Of a stretch of DNA of 64,000 nucleotides, positions 10,235 through 22,700 are shown piece by piece; positions within the stretch are counted from its first letter, which is position 1; each line of letters begins with the position of its first letter. Origin of the DNA: Enoplosus armatus (lineage: Eukaryota; Chordata; Actinopteri; Centrarchiformes; Enoplosidae). A model generated the notes under the pieces. The model saw nothing but the letters and a program-made list of their open reading frames with translations. It was not told where the DNA came from and made no database searches. The translations under genes were made by a program, and so were the position numbers. The stretch covers positions 16,955,774-17,019,773 of the forward strand of contig NC_092195.1 in assembly GCF_043641665.1 (NCBI RefSeq). Reading direction: 5' to 3'.

Positions 10235-10749
10235 TGATGTGTATTATTTGATACTAAACATAAAAGGAATCTTTTCATAAAATGATATACAGTACAAAGT
10301 TGTCACGTATGCAGTGTTCCAGGTGGATAACTAGCAGATGTTGGGGCTCCATACTGATAAGACTCATTATAGTTTGGGAGTCTCCCTTGGAATGTGGGAG
10401 TTATACGATAGAGGTCTCTTGTCCTTGACCCCTAGACTGCTGTCCAAATAACTCGTATATCATAGGTTTTGGGGTACTGAGGGACACTAGGGAAAGATAA
10501 GTTTATAGATTTATGAGTTATAATAGGACCCTATGTATGCCTAAATGTATAAAGGACGAGGTTGAACAGTGTTCGAGGCAGCAGTACTGATTCGGCTACG
10601 GGTGCTGTCCAGGTTAAGATGCGCATGCCTGTTGATCCTGATCTTTGATGCAAATAAAGAATATTATGTGAAAAGTCAGTATCAGCGGAGTCTCCTTCCA
10701 TCATCAAATCATCGCCTACATCTGGGGAATGAAGAAGAAATTAACGACA
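10235..10749 (+). repeat. 3' LTR
   Basis: The LTR is 515 bp. Reading the two copies side by side I found no difference from the 5' LTR at 2237. It is followed by CTCT (10750-10753), the right copy of the target duplication. A TATA box and AATAAA lie at the corresponding positions. Confidence 0.92.
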
Positions 10750-10753
10750 CTCT

Positions 10754-11212
10754 CCAGGGAGAATGAAATCATGCCCTGCTCCAATCACTGCCACCGGGGG
10801 CTTGAGTCGCTCTCCCACCCTGATCTTTATCCTGGTGATTCTTGGCAGACCCTGTTCACTCTCAAAGGCTTTCTTTTTTTTTTTTTTAAATTGTTTTGGG
10901 TGGGCAATTACACTGGTAGTCGCTTCGGTGGCTGACTCAAGGTTCACTGACTCATGGGAACCAGTGGGTCTCAACCAGCGCTGCCTTCTGTTCGGCATTT
11001 AACTCACAGACAGAAGAAGCACGACTCCATCTGCACCCTCAATTTGCGGCCCCCAGACCTTAACTACATAAGTGGGCAATTTAGTTTTCGGTTCAGCTGG
11101 TGTAAAGTCAAACAGCATTTGTTTTAAGTACAGACTTTACACCGTGTAGTTCTTTATGCCCACTTATCAAACTTAAAACAAGTCATATTTTCTGTTATTT
11201 GAGACTTTAAAG
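10754..11212. other. Unannotated flank right of the provirus
   Basis: Unique-looking sequence with a T-rich run at about 10870-10885. No gene or recognised repeat. Confidence 0.4.
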
Positions 11213-11965
11213 GAATAGTTTTTGGGATATATTTGCTTTCTGGCGGAGAGTTAGATGAGAAGATTAATACCACTCGTGCATGTCTATGCGCTAATTATGA
11301 AGCTACAGCCAGCAGTTAGCTTAGCTTTAGAGTAAAGACTGGAAAATGGGAAAACAGCAAGCTTGGCTCTGTCCAAGGGTAACAAAACCCGACTAGTAGC
11401 ACCTCTAAAGCTCACTACTTAACGTGATATCTTGTTTGCTTAAAACCGACGTGTAAAGGGTTCAGTGCCGAAATATTTCTTGCAGCAGTTGCTCCTGACC
11501 AAGAAATAGTTCGGCACACAACCCCCCCATAAAAAAGCAAATTGTTGCTTTTACACGTCAGTTTTTGTTGGGATTAAACAAACAAGATATAACGTGTTAA
11601 TCAGTGACCTTTAGAGATGCTGGAAGGCAGATTTTGTTACCGTAGGACAGAACCAGACGAGCTGTTTCCCCCTGTTTCCAGTCTTTGTGCTAAGCTAACC
11701 GTCTGCTAGCAGTAGCTCTATATTTGGCATACAAATATGAAAGTGGATTCATATTTTTTTCTTTAATAGTTTTAGAGGCCTGAGGAAGTAAAACTGTACA
11801 GTATTTGTCAAGAAAAATGTGAGACAAATTTAAAAAATGAACCATTTTGTCTAACACGTTATTTTCTTATTTCCTAAGCTAAGCTAACTGGCTGCTGGCT
11901 GTAGCTTCGATCTTCCTCTCCGACTCTCGATAAGAAAGCACGAGCATCGTTTTCTTAAAAGAAGT
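11213..11965. repeat. Fold-back repeat family A, near full-length copy
   Basis: The left arm begins TTTAAAGGAATAGTTTTTGG and continues through AGTTAGATGAGAAGATTAAT and AGCTACAGCCAGCAG. The centre has the complementary blocks CCAAGAAATAGTTCGGCACA and TTTACACGTCAG. The right arm contains TTTCCAGTCTTTGTGCTAAG. The arms are reverse complements, so the single strand could form a long hairpin. A second partial right arm lies at 11870-11965. It has no coding capacity. It resembles a common teleost MITE/fold-back element; I do not know its formal family name. Confidence 0.75.
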
Positions 11966-13959
11966 GGAACAGTCTGCTGGTGCAGCGAGAATATTTCTAC
12001 TCCAATGTGAATCAGTTGTTTCATTGCAAAATCATGTTTAATTCTTCATTCTTGTGTCTTATTCTTTTATATTTTAAGCTCCACTCACTAATTTCTGCAA
12101 ACAAGTTGATTTCTGTTGGAAACAGGTTGAAATATTCTTACTTTTAATTTTTTTTTCTTTCTTGTTTTAAGATAAGAATATTGTTAGGACTTAATTACAG
12201 ACAGAAGATGAGATGGAGACCAACAACACGACTAAGTTTAAAAGATTGTGTGTCCTGGCAGAAGCACACTCTTGTGTCACAATAACACTGCACATATATT
12301 TTTATGCAGAGCTCCACAGAACTTCAGCCAGTTTGTGGTGAACTTTGTTCGAGCAGGCGGCACAACACAAATACCAGAGGGAGACAAATGTCCATTTTAT
12401 GCGGCCGCAGACTCGGGCAGACAGATTTAACACCTAACATTTCCAGACAAGTCCAATAACTTCTCAACTTAACTATACACATCCAAAGCCCGGCAGCTGT
12501 AGCTGTTTATGTAACCCCGTAAAATGCACTCCCGTTCAACCCTCCCACACTTCCTGCTTAGATAATCCTATTTAAGTCAAAAGATGAAACCTGAAACCAT
12601 TGAAAATAAGACTTGTTATTTTACAGTAGTCCGTCCTGCTTCCACTGTGTGTTTACAGTCTCTCAGACGGGGAGTTACTTCCATCAGCACAGTACAAAGT
12701 GGATAAAAGAGGTCTCGAGAAAGTACAAGACTGCATGAAACAAGCTGCGTTTTCACTTTGAATTTATATTCAAAGTGTTGATGATTCTGGGCACGTTGTA
12801 GCTACAGCACCTATAAAGAACTTTATGGTCTGTGGTATTGTAAAGAACATGGTGCAGGCCCTACTAATAAACTAGTTTGCTGCCTTGTTTATTGCCTGAC
12901 AGCAGAGCAACTGCAGTGTATTTGGGAACATCCTTGTGAAATTGTTTTAAAATATGAGTTTGTTAAAAGGTCAGACAGTCAATTCTCCTGACAGAAAGCC
13001 TCCTGTGATGCGCAATAAAAGCTGGATTTACATGAACATTAAATATATTTGAAGGAAAAAAGAGTCAGACCATCACTCACCGTGCTCCTGGATGAGCGCT
13101 GCACAGTTAGACAAACAAAGTTTCCAGTGAAAAACAAAGAATTTAGATCCAGATTTGGACCTGGTCTGTCAGCCAACACTTGCATAAGATCCCATAATGT
13201 GGACAGAGTCTCAGCGAGAGGTTGTTGGTCACTCAGCGGAGCTGATGTTGCTGCTGGACTGCCGGAGAGGGAGCAGCCCTCCACTATGATCCCCTCCCTG
13301 TCATCCTTAAGAGGAGGAGGACCGGCCAGAAACGCTCCAGACTTGCGTTGAGGAGGAGGTGTTTCCTTTTTCTGAGATAAGTGAAACTCATGCACGTACC
13401 ACTGGCATCTCACACCAAAATAAAAGCCCCAAAATGCAGGTAAACCTCACTACAGAGTCCTCACTTTCATAAAAATCCCCCTTCACTGGAGTTATTCGGC
13501 CTGCTGACCAGAGGGAGGTGATCTCTCCTCTGCTGGCCACAAACAGTGAGGTCTGTTCACTGTTAAGCCAGGAGGGTGGGACAGGAAATAGCTAGTCGGC
13601 TGCCATGGGCACGGGGCTGCGGTGCTTCAGGGGCTCGTGGATTAATTGAGCTCTTTGTATTTTAATCTCAGCGTTGAGGGAGGGGGAAAAAAAAGAGCTA
13701 ACAGAGTTTATTAAGCAAACAGTGAAGTGGCACGCAGGGCAGAACCAGCAGGTGCTGTTGTTTATATGTTGTTTATGCACATTTATACTTCTACTCCACT
13801 ATATATAATCTATATTGTCTATACTCTTTAATGGCATCTTAACTGGGTATTGTCTGTTTCAACAGTGTTGTAACAATGTTTTCATGCTGCCGTATTAGCA
13901 AAGTCTCTCTTAAAGCCTAAAGTCCAATATTTCACAAAAAGACAAAGACAAAAAAGTAC
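11966..13959. other. Intergenic stretch, nothing firm
   Basis: Short open frames on both strands at 13039-13413 overlap each other and resemble no family I know. It could contain non-coding first-exon sequence of eva1b, but I found no convincing donor. Confidence 0.3.
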
Positions 13960-14540
13960 AAGTCCTTCATTTAAAATGTTACTTAAGAGTACAGAAGTGT
14001 TATCAGCAAAATGTATTTAAAGTATCAAAAGTAAAAATACTCACCCCCTGTGAGTGATACATTATTATATAGTACGTCAATAGATTCTTATTACGAATGC
14101 ATCAATGTGTAAGTAGTATTTTACTGTTGTAGTGGGATAAATCACTGGGGGTTGTGAGATGATTAACAGTTCTGACACACATCTGTTTTAAGTTTGTCTC
14201 TAATCTTTGCTTTTTATTGTGAAATATTGGATCTTTTTACTTCTTTGGGCCTTGAGCGTCTATTAAATTGAAGTTTAGAGGGGAAATGTCTCTCTGGTGG
14301 AGCTGAAAACAACTCACAGGGGTCCCAACCCAACACTGTTTTTATTAATATAAAGGGGTCACAAGCAAAAAATGTTGGGAAACTCAAGTAAAAAGTACGT
14401 TTCCCTCTGAAATGTAGTGGAGTAGAAGTATAAATTAGGATGCAAATACTCAAGTATTGCTTCAAGTACATTTTGCTGATAATACTTACAAAGTAAAGTC
14501 AAGCAGGACTTGTTGTAGTGGTACTTTAAGTAAAGGATGC
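13960..14540. repeat. Interspersed repeat family B (AAGTAAAAGTA type)
   Basis: Contains the recurring words ATGTTACTTAAGTAAAAG-like, TACATTTTGCTGATAATACT and CTGAAATGTAGTGGAGTAGAAG. These recur at 19420, 19880, 30900, 42130, 43440, 44655, 47555, 50325 and 51470. AT-rich, non-coding and typical of percomorph intergenic DNA. Confidence 0.65.
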
Positions 14541-15039
14541 GAGTACCTCTCTGTCTGTGACACTAAATCAGGCCATGTTATGTGCCGTAGAAGAATTGTT
14601 TATGTGGTCGAGCCTCTGTAAAGTGCTATTCTGAGTTTAGTGAGTGTTGATGTGGCACTCGGCCGTGTTTTTAGCAAAGCAGTAAGCCGTCATTATGTGG
14701 GCTGCTGTCATTCGGACGCTCTCTCTGGTTGGTTTTTAAAAGCAGTCAAGAGAAAAATATGTCCCTAAAAACACACCGAGGCCACAGCCAAAACAATGAT
14801 TCAACCGCAGAGGGACATTCCTGTGTGCATATTGCTCTTAATTTAATGGTGTTTCACTCAATTTAAATGACATGGTTGGTGAATGCACTCCCATCCGTCT
14901 GCAGTGGAGGGTTTATCTGCAGCGGCAGCCTCCGCCTGTGTTATGTCAGGCCTGTCCTCTTCCTGACACTCTGTAGGAACAACATACCCCGCTGCAAATT
15001 CCTCAAATTCCCAATCGTATTTGTATATCGGGAGAACAC

Positions 15040-15200
15040 TGGGACGGCAGTTTCCAAGCGAAACACCCTCCTCCTTTCACCCGCTCCGCTCGTTTCCATT
15101 GGCTGAACGGGGTCCCATCCTGCCCGGCTGGGTGTCACAGCACCAATCACAGGAGGGAGACTGACGGCTCACTGATGCGTGCAGCGAGGAGCTGTTTGCG
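15040..15200. promoter_or_regulatory. Possible CCAAT-containing promoter region
   Basis: A locally CpG-richer patch carries an inverted CCAAT (CCATTGGCTG at about 15098) and a forward CCAAT (ACCAATCACA at about 15143). It could drive the non-coding first exon expected for eva1b on the minus strand. The evidence is weak: composition and two CCAAT boxes only. Confidence 0.25.
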
Positions 15201-15804
15201 AGGTGGAAACTGTGGAAACACTGCTGCCTGCTTGTTTTTCCCTCCACCAGACTGGCACTGATCATGACTAATGTTTTCCTGCGTATGGGCAGTTATTAAC
15301 TTTGGGTCGGTTTCACAGACAGACAGATGGGCTTTGTGGTGCATGCCAGGATTTACTGAAGAGCAAATACACTGACACTCTGGGCCACACCTGTTAACTG
15401 TAATATGTTCCTTTTACTTTTAATAAAGTGGTCATGTAATGGAACAGAGACGTTTTGAGTCAATTCTAAGCATCTTTATTCATAATTTCTGCATGTATTT
15501 AAAAGAAAAATTGCTCTTACTTCTTCAATCGAGGGCAGTTATTTTATATCAATTATAAACCTAAAACCTAACTACCGAAACAGAAAGACACAGTGTTCAA
15601 CTCATTAGCTCGTCCAGTGGTTGCCACACAAGAGCCAGACTGATACCAATATATCAGCTCATCACAGATATCTTGGTATCGTTAGACATGTAAGCTGAGA
15701 AGTAACAAGACATAAAGATACTGTATGTTTGAGGTAGTTTAGAAAGTTTGTTCACCCGAGAGAACAGACAAACAGAAGAGATCCTCATCAAAAATGTTCA
15801 TGTT

Positions 15805-16050
15805 ATGTGTAGAGCTGCAGCTGATTAATCGACAGACAGAAAATTAATCGGCTTTTCTGTCTCACATCGTTGTAAACTAAATCTCTTTGGGTTTTAAGAC
15901 TGTTGGTCAAATATAACGAGACATTAGAAGACGTCACTGGGATCGGGGAAATTATAACGGTCAATTTTCACTGTTTTGACAAAAGATGAATCAAGAAAAT
16001 AATCTGCAGATGAATTAATAATGAATACAATTGTTAGTTGCAGCTCTAGT
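15805..16050. repeat. Interspersed repeat family C (ATTAATCGATTA type)
   Basis: Runs from GTAGAGCTGCAGCTGATTAAT to AATTGTTAGTTGCAGCTCT. The ends are inverted copies of GAGCTGCAACTAA with ATTAATCG words inside. Copies of the family recur at about 31870, 32935, 33940, 37330, 38000, 49960, 57275 and 62985. Confidence 0.65.
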
Positions 16051-16536
16051 TATGCGTTTGTGTAAAAAAATGCGTATCACTCAATAAATGGTATTTGATT
16101 TTTTTAAACTCTCAAATATTGTTTTTGGTATCAGACTCAAAAATCCAGAATCAGTCAGGTTATTGTTGCCAGCCTTTTCAGACCCCTCAAAATGAATCAA
16201 TGTCAACTTGTGACCCCTCAGAGGTCGTGGCCTTAGTGTGCACGTGAGTTGTCAGCAGTTCAACCAAAAAATAGATTTTTCCTTTTAAGATCGTTGCAGC
16301 TGAAGGATTTTTAGAGGCCTGAAGAGGTCGAAGCATCCTGTATTTCACAACGTTCTTATCCCTTGAAATATTTTGTGACCCCTCAAGTTGTAAACTGCTG
16401 ATCTAGTGTGATGCTTGTCCTCAAATCTGAAAAAAAATAGAAACACTGCTTGTTGCCTCAAAGTATCTTTGGACTGGTCCTAACTTTGCACAAGCAGTAC
16501 CCAGAGTTTTATATCCTTCTGTGAAAAGAAAATAAG

Positions 16537-16950
16537 TTATTTTGTGTTCTTGGCGTACTCTTTTCTGCCTCCTCCGTGACTGGCAAAGTTGCGGACGCGG
16601 TGGATCTTGGCCAGCTGGCTCTGCATGGTCTTCATTATGTCCACGTGGTCTGGGATGTGAACGTAGCGGACGTTCCTGCCAGTGATGAACAGGTCCTGCA
16701 GCTGGGTGAGCTGACCCCGTCTGTCCCGGTACAGCACATCCTCCAGACGTATGTTCATGAAGGCGTCCACGTTGATAACGCGGCCCCGCGCCGTGCTCTC
16801 ATTCTTCAGATCCACCGTGGTCACCTGTCCCTGCAGTCCCTGCAGCAAGACCACCATGCTGTTTTCTGCGATTGTGCGCTCCCGGATGGAGTTGATCACT
16901 TCACTTGGCCCAGGGCCGGACGGAGGAGATTCAGTTTCCTGTGTCTCCAT
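16537..16950 (-). CDS. lsm10: U7 snRNP-specific Sm-like protein LSm10
   Basis: A single coding exon encodes 137 residues; human LSM10 has about 123, and the difference is a Pro/Glu-rich N-terminal extension. LSm10 and LSm11 replace SmD1 and SmD2 in the Sm ring of the U7 snRNP, which carries out 3'-end processing of replication-dependent histone mRNAs in the nucleus. The Sm1 motif spans about residues 33-67 ([16 protein letters not shown], then [12 protein letters not shown]). The Sm2 motif is at 88-101 ([14 protein letters not shown]), near-identical to human LSM10. The C-terminus is basic. I chose the METQ start because no other in-frame Met precedes the Sm fold. A likely acceptor at about 16995 upstream suggests a non-coding first exon near 17650. 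oscp1 is the next gene upstream, as in human. Confidence 0.95.
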   Translation of the reverse strand: METQETESPPSGPGPSEVINSIRERTIAENSMVVLLQGLQGQVTTVDLKNESTARGRVINVDAFMNIRLEDVLYRDRRGQLTQLQDLFITGRNVRYVHIPDHVDIMKTMQSQLAKIHRVRNFASHGGGRKEYAKNTK

Positions 16951-17720
16951 GGACTCTGATGAAGAGGGTCTGCAGAGGTCAGGGATACCTGCAGACAGGC
17001 AGAAGATTAGCTGTCATACAATTCATTAGCAAAACCGTTAATTGTTATTTACTGTGTCATATGTTTTATTGATGTTTGTCAACGGTATATCTGTGTATTT
17101 GTTATGCTGCTGACATCGTGAACTGAGCCTTCTAATCAGCTGAGAAGAGCTGTAAAACTGTAGTTTTATATTATGCTAGTAATATGCCTTGTCAGTGAAA
17201 ATGTGTGCACCTTCCGCTAAATTCAAAAAATAAATACAAGCAAAGAATGGGTAAAAGTTCAAATTCAAATCACTTACACTCTCTAAACAGGCACTTGTAG
17301 GAGGTTTTTCTATCTTACAAAAATGATGGCGATCAAAAAGCTAAATGTTAATACATGATATTAGTGTAGGTTTATGGAGGATATTGCAGAGGAGGCAGCT
17401 AATTTCACTTAAGCATCTTCACCTCAAAATGACCAGTTTTATTATGAGACACTGGTAGAAGTTGAATTAGCAACTTCACTGTTAGCTTTAGCAGCGACCC
17501 ACTTAAGTACGACAGAGCCTCTAGAGAGCACATATTATCCGGTTACTCTCAGATGTTGTGTGTGACATTTACCTGCATTAGTTAAATCCTCATTTCATGT
17601 GTTCACAGGCGAAGATAAACCGTTCAGAGATGTCAACAATGTATTTTTTCCCGCAAAGAAGACTGAACCAGGAAGCGCAGCGTGATGACGTTTCACTTTG
17701 CGTCGCAGAATTGCTTCAAC
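16951..17720 (-). promoter_or_regulatory. lsm10 5' UTR, first intron and probable promoter
   Basis: Minus-strand acceptor TGTCTGCAG|G at about 16995 lies just upstream of the lsm10 start. A GC-richer block at about 17655-17710 contains TGACGT-like and ETS-like (GGAAGCG on plus) elements and is the best candidate for the transcription start. Position inferred only. Confidence 0.35.
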
Positions 17721-18727
17721 ACAGAACGACAGCGCCCTCTGCAGGCCACTCCACAAAACAGACTAATACATAGTACAGTGTGATTTTTACCTAAATATAT
17801 TCATGTTTAAAATCCTGAATATTGAAGAAAATTAGACCATATACTCTCCAACTATATTCATCTGTTAAAACTTGTTGTCATTGTTTATTAATTATAAATT
17901 CCCAAGTATTTATATATTTTATTTAACCAGGAAACTGCCTCACCAAGTTCAAAAATCTCTTTTACAGTCCTGTGTGCTGGCCAAGATACCAGCCATACAT
18001 ACAAAACATATGAGACAGAATTACGATTAATTAAATAAATCATGAATTGTAAAGGATCATAATTATGATCAGAAGTAAAATTGATAAAACCGCAATAAAT
18101 ATACTATGTAAAGGAAAAAACAGATACATACATGGGATAAATAGGGATATTTTTTGTAAGTTATTTATAAGGCAGACATTTTTTTATTTGGCATGTCCTT
18201 TGGGAAATGTAATATGTATGCCTAAATCTCCAGACCCTAAGGCAGTTTGGTCAATACATTTAAATATCTAATCATCTTGAATGAATGAATGAATAACAAA
18301 GAAATTAAATGATTTATAACTGGAGCCCTTTCAAGATCCCTGACATATTTTGTCTTACATCGTTTAAAAAACAGAACACAAACAAAATAAATATGAATAA
18401 ATGCTTTACTGAAAACATGAAATGATTATATAGAAAATACATTATCAAATATAGCAGAGCTTACAATTTGTAGTCCATTCATGTGGTACCTTTCCAAGTG
18501 CTAGTAATTTAAAACATAGTTAAATACAGATACGTCAGTCAGTACATTGATGATACAGTATGCGTTAATAGATATTTATCTCACTCTCTAATCTCCTTCG
18601 ATGTTAAACATCCAAGTGTAGAACTGAATACATCAACAACTGCATATTTTACAGATTAAAGCTCACAGTGATGTGATTTTACCTGAGATAAAGACTCGAG
18701 TTAGGCTGTAAAGTTGAGACAATAATG
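17721..18727. other. Gap between lsm10 and oscp1
   Basis: AT-rich sequence that should include the oscp1 3' UTR (minus strand, below 18728). No gene seen. A short GAAT repeat (TGAATGAATGAATGAAT) lies at about 18279-18295. Confidence 0.4.
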
Positions 18728-19757
18728 TCAGAGGTCGTCCATCATGGCCAGCAGGTCGTCCCCTTTGTTGCCACTGGGCTTTTCCGGCTGCTCTTCTCGT
18801 TCTGCAAACTGTCCGGCGATTAGAGCCAGCTCGGTCGCAGCCTGTTCATCCTGAATCCGACAAAACCCAAACATCTCAATTCTTCGCATATTCATAATTA
18901 ATAATCCAGTGATGTGGCCACTATTAAGAGGTTTAGACGTTTCTTACAGACAGTTTCTAACTAAAAGCAGGTTGGAAACAGTCTACAGTATTATATACTC
19001 TACCTTCATCGCTTGAATATTTATCACTCCAAACAAGGACTCCTCAGCTCCACCTGAAGCTCCCCTGTTAACCAAAATAAACGTCATATTTGTGGGAATT
19101 AATGTTAATTTATTGCAGATAGCAGAGAATGAGAAAAGAAAAGAGAAGCACTCACGCCGCCTCCTCCTCCTCTTGGTCTGTAGTGAACAGGTTGATCCGA
19201 AAGCCAGTTTCAGCTTTGGGCATGTTCTCGGACTTCATGCTGCCCATCAGACGAGCCAGCAAGTTCAGCTCCTCTTTGGCCAACAGGTTGGGAGTGTCGC
19301 CTGTCTGCAGCAGGATGGAGGTGCACACGAACGTTACACATTAATAGGAAGATGGTGTCAAGCCTAGAGTACACTGTCCGTAATGCATAATGAAAAACAA
19401 AATGTGAGGTGACTGAGTGCTGGAAAAAGTATCATTTGCTGAAGTAAAAGTAGCAATACCACATTGTAAAAACACTAAATTCAAAGTAAAAATCTTACAT
19501 TCAAAATCTATTTGTTTAAGTAAAAGTACACAAGATTATCATCACAAATAAAGGTACTTTTTACACAGAAAAATGTCCCCTTTGAGTGTTGTATTATTCC
19601 ATCCCTGACATTGCACTTATATATTTTTAGGTGCTTTTTGTAAGAGATATTTGTCACAGCAGGAAGAGCACAGGTGTAACCAATAACTCTTATGAGGGGC
19701 GGCTGTGGCTCAGGAGGTGGAGCAGGATCGTCCACTAATCACAGGGTTGGCAGTAAG

Positions 19758-19797
<40 letters not shown>

Positions 19798-22700
19798 AGT
19801 CAACTTGTAAAGCACTTTGGATAAAAGCGCTGTATAAATGCAGCCATTTAGCATTTAATGAGGGCTCCTTTGCATTCAGGTGCAGAGGTGGAACGTACTT
19901 AAGTACAAATTGTACTTTATTTGGGTATTTCCATTGTATGCAGCTTTATACTTCTACTCCACCGCATCTCTGAGGCAAACATTGTACTTTTTTGAAAACA
20001 ATGTATGTCTAAATTTGGCGATTTTGATTTTAAGATAAATAAACTACTTAAAAACACAGCAGTGAAATGCAAGATACACATTAATGCAGCAGTAATGTTA
20101 ATCCAAAAACATTATATATAATAATAAAACACTGACAGGAAATATTTTACTGCACAATGAGTACTTTTACTTTTGATAATATACGTAACATTCACTAATA
20201 ATACATACTGTCTCTTAAGTAAGGCTTTGAATGCAGGACAATATTATATTATTGTTTATATAAACAACAATATTTTGTTCATGCTGGAGATGAAGGGAGG
20301 CTGTACACGCCTTTCCCAAAGCTGTCTATGGAGCCACACCTCTCCATAGATTCTGTGGCACATTGTACAAAATATTATAGAAAACCATCAACAGGATTAT
20401 TATCTAGATTTTCTTAAAGCAAAGCTGTTGTGCTGCAAAATGTATTTAAATTCATTTTAATGTGGTGTGTACTGTTGCCTGAGGTTATCAGTCATCAATC
20501 AAACTACAATCAGGATATTCCTACTTTTGACTGTTTCTTGTGACTTTCCCATGAGAAATGTTTACAACAGTCACTTCAAACAGAAGTCCTAACTTGAGTG
20601 CCACCCGAGGCTTTGCGCCCCTGAGTCTGCGCTCACTAAATCTACTCAGTAAAACCCTCCACATTATTACCTTGACACGGGGAGCCTTGGATGTGTGTGT
20701 CTCCTCTGGATGGTTCACAGTGTATCTTTAATTCATGAAACACAAAACACAGAAATGTCGGCCATATAAGCTACAGCGTGTGCTAAACATTCATGGTAGT
20801 GCAGCAGCGTACAGTTCATACATGTTCAGGCCCAGTCTGATGACTCTGTCTCCATGCAGCTCAAAAGATCCCTCTCTGATGGGGCTGGTGTAACTTCCTC
20901 CTGTGGGGAACTCACTTCGTCTCACTTCTCTGCCCTTTCTGTCAAAAATCCTGGAAACAAAGCAGATGATAACACTCTGGACTATTGAGATATTTCCTAC
21001 AAGCAGCCAGAGGAAATCTAACTATAAGAAAATTTTCAAATTAAGACATGTCAGCAGAGCCTTTGCAGTTGCGTCAGACTATACAAGCAGTCACATCTGG
21101 TTGTGTTAAGTGTTAAATTGGCTGTGTGACAACAACCAGGCTAGATGATTTGTGTGTCAAGGTCAGGTAGATTGGTATTCAGTTGTGAGACAGTAAAACC
21201 CCTTGTCCACGCTGTCCAGCATGCAAATCACAGAAATTGTTGGCTAGCTGCTAGCTCATAAATTGACATATGGGTGAGCTAAAAGTTAAAAAGAACAGAT
21301 TTATTTGAAATTTGATCTATTTCCCAAGTAAAGAAGCACAGAAATAAACCATCAGTTTAGTTGAGAAGTTAACTTGAGAAGCAATTAGCTGTCCTAGCTA
21401 GCCTCTGTTAGCTACTGTACATTAACTCTCAAAGAGGAATTATCTTATTAATTTCTTCTGCGGACGTTGAATGTCTGCACCAAATTTCATGTCAAACCAT
21501 CAAATATTTGTCCCAAAATTTCAGTCTGGACCAACGCTTCCACCCCTACATCCTAGCCGCTAGATGCTAGCTAGAAAACATTCAGTGCCATGTTGTTGCT
21601 CGTCAGCTGCCCACCTAATAAGCCCTGGAACATCTACCCCATGAGGCACTGGGCCTGATGTCGTCAGGGCAAAACGTCCGTTGGGATTCTGGACTTGATT
21701 TTTGAGGAAAAGTGACACCTAAGAGGAGGGAATAAAAAAAATCGCTAATTTACTAAACAAAAGCGGTTACATTTTCACCTTACTTACTGCGGAGGGATGA
21801 GTAAAAAGCAGAGGACTCACGCGAACGTGCATGTCTTGAAAAAATATGAGCAGTGTTTGTCTGAGAAGCTGGAGTTCACCTTCCGATAAAGATGAGTAAA
21901 CCTACATGATGAACAAGAACAGGTCACACAGGATGTACAGATGCAGGCAGTAACATCTGACAGCTGGCATTCAGACAGTATTGACTGATTTATTGTACAG
22001 ACTGTATTGTACCCTGGGGTGAAATGAGTCACAGCTATATTTGGATTTGATTTCAACAAGAACAATTTAGTATATGTACCAATATACCTCAATGATCTTC
22101 CTATGTGTCTCGTCCACTTGGTTCACGACCACAGGAGTGTCTTTTACAAGTTCCCTGATGGTATCTATGTGATTGTAAGAGATGAGCAGCAAGTCTTTCG
22201 GGCGTGGACAAAGGAAGACCTGATATTTGAACGCCATGACCATCAGCTCATAAAGCTACAGGATGAAAAAAGAAAGCAGATTTAAAGATATGAACACCCC
22301 ATGCAATCAAACAAAGCTACCCTTTTTGCTCCCTAACTGACAATTTTCTCTACATCTTTGTCAAATTGTTATACCATGATGACTTGAAGCTAGTACATAG
22401 GCTGTAGACTTAAGATCTGGACAAAATAAGACAGAGGCCTTGCATGGTCACACACCTTAAATATGTCATCTTGAGGCCAGCATGTCAAAAGGACTTGGTC
22501 TTAGCTATATAACATCAACTATTGACTGCTTTGCATTCAATTTGCCTATGAAGCCTTGTGACTTGACTCAGACTTGCCCTCAAAGACTTGAGCATTGACA
22601 AGTTATCTTGCACATACCCTGTCCATGCTGGCCGGGTTCAGCCTCATGATGGAGGCGTGTGCTAACCGAGTTAGCACTGTTTTCATTGTCCTGTGAGAAT

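Larger units (their letters stand above)
2237..10749 (+). mobile_element. Endogenous retrovirus (class I, gamma/epsilon-like), recent but defective
   Basis: This is an 8.5-kb provirus bounded by two 515-bp LTRs (2237-2751 and 10235-10749) that I could not tell apart by eye. The LTRs start TG and end CA. The direct repeat CTCT flanks the element at 2233-2236 and 10750-10753, giving a 4-bp target duplication. Inside are a primer-binding site, a 2.6-kb leader, an open gag, a pol remnant (RT end, RNase H, integrase) and a purine tract before the 3' LTR. Protease, the RT fingers and palm, the integrase C-terminus and all of env are absent. MLV-like capsid features, a PPPY motif, a single CCHC knuckle and the 4-bp duplication indicate a gamma/epsilon-like element. 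As it stands it could move only with proteins supplied by a relative. Confidence 0.93.

Noticed and set aside
13039..13413. Overlapping open frames of 124 (minus) and 100 (plus) codons
   Set aside because: They resemble no family, have no convincing splice context and overlap antisense to each other.
16576..17029. Plus-strand frames over lsm10
   Set aside because: Antisense shadows of the conserved Sm-fold coding sequence.
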